From: a virus
DNA length: 29,275 bases
Reading direction: 5' to 3' (one strand)
IMG/VR virus record: IMGVR_UViG_3300037584_000749
Location: 1 to 29,275 of that record
Part shown: positions 21,880 to 27,960 of the stretch, one piece after another
Numbering within the stretch: position 1 is the first letter of the stretch
Layout: each line of letters begins with the position of its first letter
The notes under the pieces: model-generated
What the model was told of the DNA's origin: nothing
Database searches by the model: none
Seen by the model: only the letters and a program-made list of their open reading frames with translations
Made by a program: the position numbers and the translations under genes

Positions 21880-22162
21880 TGGACTAGTAAAATACTTTCC
21901 TGATGCACTATGCGAAGTATCAAGAGTAAGCTACATAGGAAGTAAACAACATCATCCTGACGAGGAGATACATTGGGATAGAGAAAAAAGCAAAGACGAT
22001 TTAGATGCACTTATGCGACACTTAATGGAAAATGGTATGCACGATATAGATGGAGTAAGACACTCAGCAAAGATTGCTTGGAGAGCATTAGCACACTTAC
22101 AAAAAGAAATAGAGGGAGATAAGTTTCATTCCTCAGATCATATAATATCAGGAACTGAATAA
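21836..22162 (+). CDS. dATP/dGTP diphosphohydrolase N-domain-like protein
   Basis: 108 residues, overlapping the DnaA-domain gene by 44 bases. It begins MEKNKQKRKQIPLYSGLVKY and has FPDALCEVSRVSYIGSKQHH, EIHWDRE, DALMRHL and HSAKIAWRALAHLQKE, the order seen in the family annotated as dATP/dGTP diphosphohydrolase N-terminal (PF18909 as I recall). That family hydrolyses or senses purine dNTPs, in some phages linked to altered base use. Here it stands alone as a short protein. Metal-binding residues are plausible in HWD, RHL and the His of GVRHS. Activity unproven. Confidence 0.65.
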   Translation: MEKNKQKRKQIPLYSGLVKYFPDALCEVSRVSYIGSKQHHPDEEIHWDREKSKDDLDALMRHLMENGMHDIDGVRHSAKIAWRALAHLQKEIEGDKFHSSDHIISGTE

Positions 22163-22180
22163 TAACTAAATATAAAAACA

Positions 22181-22924
22181 ATGGAAACAATTAAAAAAGG
22201 AATATATAAACCAAATTACTCAATTAATAAACTAAAGTATGCAACAGTCAACAGAGATATGACACTTAATCACGCACATAACTTTAAAACAAAACTTATA
22301 GATTATGGGTGGATGATGCCAATAGTAGTATCAAAAACAGGTGATGTATTAGAGGGACACCATAGGATAGAGAGTGCAAAGCTACTCAAACAAGAAACAG
22401 TACCTGCATACATAGTAGATTGGGTAGACACAAAACAAGTTAAAGAACACTTAGATTGTATTATTAGCCTAAACAACGGAAACAAAGCTTGGAGTATGTT
22501 TGATTACCTCAAAGCATTTGCAAAGCATAACGATGACTACAAAACAGTTTATGATGCTTATATGAGCAACTCTAACAATGTATCAGTAGGAAACATAATA
22601 AACATATTCTTTAGACATAACAACTCTAAATTTAAAAAAGGAACAGCTAAAATAGAAGATTTACAATTTGCTAAATATTTATTATATAACATATCTAACT
22701 TATACGAAAAGTATGGTTACAAAAAAATCCAAGCGTATTGTGTAAGAGAATTTATCAAAGTAGCATACGCTAAAGCACAAAAAAACAAAAAAGCAGTAGA
22801 TTACTTATTTAAACAATATGAAAAGATGGCAAAAAGAGATCATTTAGCTATATCATCTATAAGTGAGTTTAAACCTATATTAGAAGTATATTTAAACGAT
22901 TATAAATTATTATCTAAACAATGA
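22181..22924 (+). CDS. ParB-like nuclease/DNA-binding domain protein
   Basis: 247 residues. The N-terminal 100 residues carry the ParB/Srx fold: MPIVVSKTGDVLEGHHRIES with EGHHR at 58-62 in place of the ParB GEHR box and VPAYIVDW after it. The remaining 150 residues are helical and basic (YLLYNISNLYEKYGYKK, FIKVAYAKAQKNKKAV) with no ParB helix-turn-helix recognised. Phage ParB-like proteins of this type are often paired with DNA methyltransferases; here the stop overlaps the methyltransferase start by four bases. It may nick or bind DNA, or bind nucleotides like CTP-binding ParB; undetermined. Confidence 0.75.
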   Translation: METIKKGIYKPNYSINKLKYATVNRDMTLNHAHNFKTKLIDYGWMMPIVVSKTGDVLEGHHRIESAKLLKQETVPAYIVDWVDTKQVKEHLDCIISLNNGNKAWSMFDYLKAFAKHNDDYKTVYDAYMSNSNNVSVGNIINIFFRHNNSKFKKGTAKIEDLQFAKYLLYNISNLYEKYGYKKIQAYCVREFIKVAYAKAQKNKKAVDYLFKQYEKMAKRDHLAISSISEFKPILEVYLNDYKLLSKQ

Positions 22925-23562
22925 AAATACTAAATCTTTATGCTTGTTTGGGAGGTAATAGATATAAGTGGGGAGATAACCACGATATTACAGCTGTAGA
23001 ATGGGATGAGGAATTAGCAAGATTATATCAAGAGAGATTTCTAAAAGATAAAGTAATAGTAGCAGATGCACACGAATACTTGTTAAAACATTATAAAGAG
23101 TATGATTTTATTTGGAGTTCTCCTCCTTGTCCAAGTCATAGTAGAATAAATATCAGCCAATATACGAGAGATAATTGGACACCAAAATATCCTGATATGG
23201 CACTATATCAAGAAGTAATTTTTTTAGATAATTATTATAATGGACAATATGTAGTTGAAAATGTTATACCTTTCTATGAGCCATTGATACCTGCAAAGAA
23301 AAGAGGTAGGCATTTATATTGGTGTAATTTTAGACTGCCAAACATATTAAGTAAAAGAAAAAATCCTGACTTATCAAGAACAAAAAATTTAATAAATGCT
23401 ATGTCAGAGTTTCACGATTACGACTTTAGAAAATATAAAGGAAAACAAAGAATGAATAAAATAGCAAGAAACCTTGTAGATTATGAAGCAGGAAAAACTA
23501 TATTAGACACAGCTTTAGGAATAATGACAAAACAAGATACAACTCAAACAGAATTATTTTGA
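22921..23562 (+). CDS. Small cytosine-C5 methyltransferase-like protein
   Basis: 213 residues. NLYACLGGNRYKWG (5-18) is motif I for AdoMet, ITAVEWDEE (23-31) motif II, VIVADA (45-50) motif III, WSSPPCPSHS (65-74) motif IV with Cys70 as the nucleophile, ENV (113-115) motif VI and KKRGRHLYW (126-134) motif VIII. Most C5 methyltransferases exceed 300 residues and have PCQ at motif IV; this one has PCP and almost no target-recognition domain. It may be a solitary enzyme protecting phage DNA from host restriction, or a fast-evolving relative. No restriction enzyme gene is nearby. It overlaps both neighbours. Confidence 0.72.
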   Translation: MKILNLYACLGGNRYKWGDNHDITAVEWDEELARLYQERFLKDKVIVADAHEYLLKHYKEYDFIWSSPPCPSHSRINISQYTRDNWTPKYPDMALYQEVIFLDNYYNGQYVVENVIPFYEPLIPAKKRGRHLYWCNFRLPNILSKRKNPDLSRTKNLINAMSEFHDYDFRKYKGKQRMNKIARNLVDYEAGKTILDTALGIMTKQDTTQTELF

Positions 23563-23702
23563 AAGATAAGAAATGGACACATAAACAAAAGATAGCACAG
23601 ATAGAAAGAATAACAGCTAATCTTTATATAATGGTAGATAAAATATCTAAAGAGATTATAGAGATTAAAAAAAGACTACCTGAACAAAATCCTGAAAACT
23701 AA
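23559..23702 (+). CDS. Small helical protein before the terminase genes (47 aa)
   Basis: TTG start at 23559 overlapping the methyltransferase stop (TTGA). The product MKDKKWTHKQKIAQIERITAN followed by LYIMVDKISKEIIEIKKRL is one coiled-coil-like helix. I recall similar KWTxKQRIxQIExxTANLYMM proteins in Bacteroidota phages. Its stop codon runs into the CGTTATA element of the terminase operon. Confidence 0.5.
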   Translation: MKDKKWTHKQKIAQIERITANLYIMVDKISKEIIEIKKRLPEQNPEN

Positions 23703-23709
23703 CGTTATA
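23703..23709 (+). promoter_or_regulatory. CGTTATA element before the terminase genes
   Basis: The heptamer is the same as before the head and portal genes, but here no ATG lies five bases downstream. A TTG lies three bases on (23713) and the likely true ATG at 23737. A start near 23715 would give a 22-base leader, unlike the leaderless pattern elsewhere. Confidence 0.5.
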
Positions 23710-23711
23710 TA

Positions 23712-23733
23712 CTTGAATAATCAAGTTTTTTTC
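23712..23733 (+). terminator. Possible weak terminator or leader hairpin
   Basis: CTTGA-ATAA-TCAAG followed by T7, directly after the CGTTATA element and just before the small terminase ATG. The 5-bp stem is weak. It may end read-through from the replication genes while new transcription begins at the element. Confidence 0.35.
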
Positions 23734-23736
23734 AAG

Positions 23737-23976
23737 ATGAGTAAACACGGAGGTAAAAGAGAGGGTGCAGGTAGAAAGCCTAAACAACAAGAGCAAGATC
23801 TAATAGACAAGCTCGATACTATTATAAACAAAGAAGAAGTAATTAAAAAGTTAGGAGAAAAAGCTCTTAGTGGAGATATGAGAGCTATGGGTTTGTATAT
23901 GGGTTATAGATATGGTAAACCAAAAGAAACAAAGGACATACACATAAACGAAGATGTACCTTTATTTATTGATTAA
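23737..23976 (+). CDS. terS: Small terminase subunit-like protein
   Basis: 79 residues from ATG 23737 (MSKHGGKREGAGRKPKQQEQ). The upstream in-frame TTG at 23713 would add eight residues from a hairpin sequence and is rejected. GGKREGAGRKP is the basic opening common to many small terminases and similar helix-turn-helix proteins; about 30-60 form helices (LIDKLDTIINKEEVIKKLG). It should recognise the packaging site and feed DNA to the large subunit. It overlaps the large subunit start by one base (TAATG). Confidence 0.7.
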   Translation: MSKHGGKREGAGRKPKQQEQDLIDKLDTIINKEEVIKKLGEKALSGDMRAMGLYMGYRYGKPKETKDIHINEDVPLFID

Positions 23977-25145
23977 TGCAAATATCCAAAACCTACGCAC
24001 TAAACAAACTTCGAGAACTAGACAAAAGAGTTCGTATAATTAGAGGAGGTTCTTCTGCAGGTAAAACAATAGCTATAATAGCCATACTTATAGACTATGC
24101 AATTCGTAACAAATCAAAAGAAATAAGCATAGTAGCAGAATCAATACCTCATCTTCGTAGAGGTGCTTTAAAAGACTTTCTTAATATCTTAAAGGGGTTG
24201 AATAGGTATGATGATAGAAAGTTTAATAAGAGTACCTTAAAATACGAATTCAGTAATGGTAGTTATATAGAATTCTTTAGCACAGATCAGCCAGACAAAT
24301 TAAGAGGTGCAAGAAGAACAGACTTATTTATTAATGAGTGCAACAATGTGAGCTTTGATTCCTACCAACAACTAGCAGTTAGAACATCAGGCAATATATG
24401 GCTCGACTATAACCCTGCTAACTTATTTTGGGTTGACAAAGAATTAATAGGACAGCAAGATGCGAACTTTATAACATTAACCTATAAAGACAATGACAGT
24501 TTACCAGAATCAATAATTAAAGAAATAGAGAAAGCTCAAGTAAAAGCTAAGACATCTACTTATTGGGCTAACTGGTGGAAGGTGTACGGACTAGGACAGA
24601 TTGGTAGTTTAGAGGGTGTATGTATTCCTGATTGGAAACCTATAGATCAAATACCACAAGAAGCTAGATTACTTTGCGCAGGCTTAGATTTTGGATATTC
24701 TGTAGATCCAAGCTCAATTATAAGACTTTATAAATGGAATGATGCTTACATCTTTGATGAGGTATTATATCGTAAAGGAATGTTAAATAGAGATTTAAGC
24801 TACTTCATAAAACAGAACAATATACTAGAACACATATACGCAGATAGTGCAGAGCCTAAGTCAATACAAGAGTTAAGGAACTATGGGCATAAAGTTTATC
24901 CAGTTACAAAAGGTAAAGATTCAATAGTCTATGGTATTAACCTAATTAACCAAAATGAAATCTATGTAACCTCTAAGTCTAAGAATCTTATTAAAGAACT
25001 CCAAGGCTATATTTGGGACAAAGACAAAGAAGGTAACAATCTACAAAAACCTACAGGCTTACATCCTGATTGCATTGATGCAGCACGATACGCTTTAATG
25101 ATGCAATTAAAAAACCCAAACAAAGGGAAATACATAATTCAATAG
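23976..25145 (+). CDS. terL: Terminase large subunit
   Basis: 389 residues, the packaging motor and nuclease. ATPase: GGSSAGKT (24-31) as Walker A and DLFINECNN (116-124) as Walker B with the catalytic Glu121, with TDQPDKLRGARRTD between. SGNIWLDYNPAN (139-149) follows as the coupling region. Nuclease: LDFGYSVDPS with Asp238, YADSAEP with Asp290, and HPDCIDAARYA (363-373) with Asp365/Asp368, a full RNase-H-like set. This PBSX/XtmB-like type suits packaging of concatemers. It is preceded by the small subunit and followed, after a 34-base gap with a CGTTATA element, by tail genes and not by a portal. Confidence 0.92.
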   Translation: MQISKTYALNKLRELDKRVRIIRGGSSAGKTIAIIAILIDYAIRNKSKEISIVAESIPHLRRGALKDFLNILKGLNRYDDRKFNKSTLKYEFSNGSYIEFFSTDQPDKLRGARRTDLFINECNNVSFDSYQQLAVRTSGNIWLDYNPANLFWVDKELIGQQDANFITLTYKDNDSLPESIIKEIEKAQVKAKTSTYWANWWKVYGLGQIGSLEGVCIPDWKPIDQIPQEARLLCAGLDFGYSVDPSSIIRLYKWNDAYIFDEVLYRKGMLNRDLSYFIKQNNILEHIYADSAEPKSIQELRNYGHKVYPVTKGKDSIVYGINLINQNEIYVTSKSKNLIKELQGYIWDKDKEGNNLQKPTGLHPDCIDAARYALMMQLKNPNKGKYIIQ

Positions 25146-25167
25146 TTTCTAAAACTTTTTATTTCTA

Positions 25168-25174
25168 CGTTATA
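25168..25174 (+). promoter_or_regulatory. CGTTATA element before the tail operon
   Basis: CGTTATA, TATGT, then the ATG at 25180: the same 5-base spacing as at 3403, 5392 and 7832. It would start the tail genes that run through 27957 and across the contig junction to the tape measure. Confidence 0.62.
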
Positions 25175-25179
25175 TATGT

Positions 25180-25830
25180 ATGAGAAAAGAAGTTATAGTA
25201 CCAGATTCACTAAACGAAATTACACTAGAACAATATCAGAAGTATCTTAGTATACAAGACAAAAATGAAGATGAGACATTTTTAGCTATCAAGATGATAG
25301 AAATATTTTGTGGTATTAAAGCAGATTTAGTTTTAAAAATGAAAGCTACTAGCATAAGAGATATTACAAGTGTGCTAAGTGAAATGTTTAATCAAAGTCC
25401 TCCTCTAGTTAAAGAATTTAAAATGAATGGTATTGATTATGGTTTTATTCCAAAATTAGAAGATATGACTTTTGGAGAGTATGTTGATTTAGATACTAAT
25501 ATAGGAGACTTTGATAATATGCATAAAGCAATGGCTGTTCTTTATCGTCCAATAACCCAAAGATATAGAGATAAATATTTAGTAAGTGAATATACAGGAG
25601 ATGATTCTGAAAAAATGAAGGATATGCCAATGGATGCTGTGTTAGGTTCTATACTTTTTTTTTATCATTTAGGGACGGACTTGTCGAGAACTATGCTGAA
25701 TTATTTGGAGGAGGAGGAGGAAATGAATATAGTGCAACAGCAAATTTTGGAAAGAAGTGGGGATGGTATCAATCAATTTTCACACTCTCTCAAGGGGATA
25801 TTAGAAGATTTGAAAATATCACTAAATTAA
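25180..25830 (+). CDS. Tail assembly chaperone, short form
   Basis: 216 residues. VPDSLNEITLEQYQKYLSIQ, IEIFCGIKADLVLKM, NGIDYGFIPKLEDMTFGEYV and MHKAMAVLYRPI match the chaperone-type proteins I recall at the start of flavobacterial tail operons. It probably coats the tape measure during tail assembly, like lambda gpG. A T9 run at 25655-25663 (in-frame ctt ttt ttt tat) is a candidate -1 slip site, and a long out-of-frame extension follows. The zero-frame product ends after a LEEEEE stretch and a GDGINQF...LKGILEDLK tail. First gene of the tail operon, under a CGTTATA element. Confidence 0.75.
   Translation: MRKEVIVPDSLNEITLEQYQKYLSIQDKNEDETFLAIKMIEIFCGIKADLVLKMKATSIRDITSVLSEMFNQSPPLVKEFKMNGIDYGFIPKLEDMTFGEYVDLDTNIGDFDNMHKAMAVLYRPITQRYRDKYLVSEYTGDDSEKMKDMPMDAVLGSILFFYHLGTDLSRTMLNYLEEEEEMNIVQQQILERSGDGINQFSHSLKGILEDLKISLN
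25656..25662 (+). other. Candidate -1 ribosomal slip site (T TTT TTT)
   Basis: The heptamer TTTTTTT has codons ttt ttt in the chaperone frame (25657-25662). Sliding back one base keeps pairing and continues at 25662 in the extension frame. About 45 bases downstream is GGAGGAGGAGGAGG (25707-25720), striking in a phage that otherwise lacks Shine-Dalgarno sequences. No other canonical heptamer was found in the overlap. Confidence 0.55.
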
Positions 25831-25919
25831 ATATACACGAATGTTTATATGCTTTAAGTTTTATGAAAGATAAAGCAGAGCTTGAAGCAAAACAAATTAA
25901 AAGACAAATGAAAAAATGA
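25662..25919 (+). CDS. Frameshift extension of the tail chaperone (gpGT-like)
   Basis: In the -1 frame the sequence is open from 25611 to the TGA at 25917-25919 and contains a conserved-looking stretch: NFGKKWGWYQSIFTLSQGDI then RRFENITKLNIHECLYALSF and a basic KQIKRQMKK end. FGxKWGWYxSIxxLAxGDIxRFxxxTKLxxHxCL is a pattern I recall from proteins encoded after the chaperone in Bacteroidota phages. No ATG, GTG or TTG precedes this motif in its frame; the first ATG is well inside it. Expression therefore most likely depends on a -1 shift, giving a 246-residue fusion (161 shared plus 85 new). Its start overlaps no gene other than the chaperone. Confidence 0.62.
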   Translation, partial: LSFRDGLVENYAELFGGGGGNEYSATANFGKKWGWYQSIFTLSQGDIRRFENITKLNIHECLYALSFMKDKAELEAKQIKRQMKK

Positions 25920-26047
25920 TAGAAATATTAGAACACTTATTCGGATTATGTGGAGAGCCACACTTAAATATATTTACGTTAATGATTTTAGTAGCTCTAC
26001 CATTAACATATACACAAATAAGAAAAAAAAGAAAAATAAATGAGTAA
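25916..26047 (+). CDS. Small single-helix membrane protein in the tail operon (43 aa)
   Basis: ATGA overlap with the frameshift extension stop and an eight-base overlap with the next gene. It reads MIEILEHLFGLCGEPHLNIF, then a hydrophobic helix (TLMILVALPLTYT) and a basic end (QIRKKRKINE). FGLCGEPH is a motif I recall from tiny proteins at the same place in Bacteroidota phages. The topology fits a membrane peptide, which is odd in a tail operon. Function unknown. Confidence 0.6.
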   Translation: MIEILEHLFGLCGEPHLNIFTLMILVALPLTYTQIRKKRKINE

Positions 26048-26513
26048 TCAAGGAGTAAGAGGATATTATCAAATAACAGAAACTATTAAGACACAGTTAT
26101 TAGCTGATGAGAATGTTAACACAGTAACAACAGGCGATATAACAGAGATAGATTTATCTAAACAAACCATATTCCCTTTAAGCCATATTATAGTTAACAA
26201 TGTTACAATACAAGAACAAGTGCTTCAATTTAACATAAGTGTTTTAGCTATGGATGTAGTAGATCAATCTAAAGATGAAACCACAGATATATTTAGAGGT
26301 AATAATAACGAGCAAAATGTTATTAATACACAATTAGCCGTAGTCAATAGATTAGTAGGAGCATTAAGGCAAGGAACAATACATATGGATTTATACCAAC
26401 TAGATGGAGAGGTTTCGTGTGAATTTTTCTATGAAAGGTTTGAAAATCTAATGGCAGGAGTTACTTGCACTTTTGATGTATTTGTAGCAAACGATATAAA
26501 CCTATGCGACTAA
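26040..26513 (+). CDS. Tail completion / tail terminator-like protein
   Basis: 157 residues: NQGVRGYYQITETIKTQLLA, then DITEIDLSKQTIFPLSHIIV, FNISVLAMDVVDQSKDETTD and a beta-rich end (CEFFYERFENLMAGVTCTFD). The N-terminal helix plus beta-sandwich layout is that of minor tail/tail terminator proteins that cap the tube below the head. Similar proteins with IFPLSHIIVNNV are frequent in flavobacterial phages. It probably meets the connector proteins at 10020 and 26504. It overlaps the next gene by ten bases. Confidence 0.65.
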   Translation: MSNQGVRGYYQITETIKTQLLADENVNTVTTGDITEIDLSKQTIFPLSHIIVNNVTIQEQVLQFNISVLAMDVVDQSKDETTDIFRGNNNEQNVINTQLAVVNRLVGALRQGTIHMDLYQLDGEVSCEFFYERFENLMAGVTCTFDVFVANDINLCD

Positions 26514-27022
26514 AAGACACTAAAGACATATTAAACAAGTTTGCTAAGTATGTGGTACAACAATCAAAAAGTAACCTTACTAAGCAAAGAAAGAATGTTA
26601 CTAAGAATTTATACAATAGTATTGACTATAGAATAAATGAATATAAAGACAGCATTGACTTGTTATTTAGTATGGAAGATTATGGGGCATTTCAAGACTT
26701 GGGTGTAAGTGGTACAAAAACAAAATACAACACTCCTTACAGTTATAGAACAAAGATGCCTCCAAGCAAAGCATTTAGTGGATGGGTAGTAAGAAAAGGA
26801 TTAAGTGGCACTAGAGATAAAGCAGGGAAATTTGTACCTAGAAAATCTTTACAATATGCAGTAGCAAGAGGTATATTTGAACACGGCATAAAGCCTAGTA
26901 TGTTTTTTACCAAACCTTTTCAAAGAGCGTTTAAATATCTACCACAAGAATTAAGAGATGCATTTGTTTTTGACATAGAGCAAGACAAAATGTTTTTTCC
27001 ACAAAATATGAACAAAAATTAA
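26504..27022 (+). CDS. HK97 gp10-like head-tail joining protein
   Basis: 172 residues. N-terminal helix (LNKFAKYVVQQSKSNLTKQR), then SIDYRINEYKDSIDLLFSME and DYGAFQDLGVSGTKTKY, the G-x-F-x-D-x-G pattern of HK97 gp10-type tail completion proteins. The middle is basic and glycine-rich (PPSKAFSGWVVRKGLSG). The C-terminal half is helical (YAVARGIFEHGIKPSMFFTK), and FxKPFxRAF is also common in this family. It should join tail to head with the connector at 10020. Confidence 0.68.
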   Translation: MRLKDTKDILNKFAKYVVQQSKSNLTKQRKNVTKNLYNSIDYRINEYKDSIDLLFSMEDYGAFQDLGVSGTKTKYNTPYSYRTKMPPSKAFSGWVVRKGLSGTRDKAGKFVPRKSLQYAVARGIFEHGIKPSMFFTKPFQRAFKYLPQELRDAFVFDIEQDKMFFPQNMNKN

Positions 27023-27024
27023 TT

Positions 27025-27957
27025 ATGGCAAATATATTATTAAGAAGTCCGTACTTCGAGACAATTACAACAGGATCACATCTATCTGCTAAGTTAGAAT
27101 TAACAATAGATGGTACTTTAAGATATACAATAATTAAAAATGCTACATCAAACAGAACTGTATTTGAAATAGCTAGTTTAGCTAAAGATTATTATAACGT
27201 AGATGTATCTCTTTTAGATACTGTAGCAATTTCAGGGACTTGGTATGCATATGATGCTATAGATGGAGGAGGCACACAATTAGCTACCTCTTCATTTACA
27301 CACACAGGTTATTTTGGTTATTCTTTATTTACAGATGGTGCAAATACAGCTATAAACAATACTAATGCTGAACTTACTAACACAGGTGGTTCTCAAATTA
27401 TATATCTACCAGATAACACAGCAGGATATGCTTATGATATGAATAGTGGTACTGCAACTCTTGCAACGATAAGCACCTCAGCAACAAGCGTAGCAGCAAC
27501 ATCAGGTAATTACACTTGGACAATAGAGCGAATATGCAACCCTACTTATACACCTATAGAAGTTAACTTTATCAATAAGAATGGAGTGCCTCAGAATCAC
27601 TATTTCTTTTTAAAATCAACAAAGAATTTAAGAACAAAAGCAGATAATTATAAGAAAAATATATTTGATTATTCCTCGTCTAATTATAACAGGAAACATC
27701 ATCAAAACGCTGTATTTAATAAAAATGGGAATATAAGATATACTTTAAACACAGACTATATGATAGAAGCATATAATGATGTAATGCAGGATTTGTTATT
27801 AAGTGAATATGTTTGGATTGATTATGATGGTATATCATCTCAGCCTGTTGTTGTTACATCTAGTTCATTTAAGTATAAAACATCAGTAAATGACAGATTA
27901 ATACAATACACGATAGAAGTAGAACAAGCAAATCAAATTATTAATAATATACTATAA
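27025..27957 (+). CDS. Distal tail / minor tail protein
   Basis: 310 residues starting MANILLRSPYFETITTGSHL. The N-terminal third is a beta-sandwich (LELTIDGTLRYTIIKNATSN), the centre is Thr/Ser/Ala-rich, and the last third has NPTYTPIEVNFINKNGVPQN, a basic segment (KSTKNLRTKADNYKKNIFDY) and VNDRLIQYTIEVEQANQI. ANILLRSPY...L.I.G...YT is a start I recall from tail proteins that precede the DIS-type tail-tip protein. Placement between the joining protein and the tail tip suits a distal tail (Dit-like) or baseplate hub component; the assignment is by position. Confidence 0.62.
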   Translation: MANILLRSPYFETITTGSHLSAKLELTIDGTLRYTIIKNATSNRTVFEIASLAKDYYNVDVSLLDTVAISGTWYAYDAIDGGGTQLATSSFTHTGYFGYSLFTDGANTAINNTNAELTNTGGSQIIYLPDNTAGYAYDMNSGTATLATISTSATSVAATSGNYTWTIERICNPTYTPIEVNFINKNGVPQNHYFFLKSTKNLRTKADNYKKNIFDYSSSNYNRKHHQNAVFNKNGNIRYTLNTDYMIEAYNDVMQDLLLSEYVWIDYDGISSQPVVVTSSSFKYKTSVNDRLIQYTIEVEQANQIINNIL

Positions 27958-27960
27958 ATG

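Noticed and set aside
23713-23736. TTG start for the small terminase
   Set aside because: It would translate the hairpin/T-tract; ATG 23737 gives the usual MSKHGGKREGAGRKP opening.
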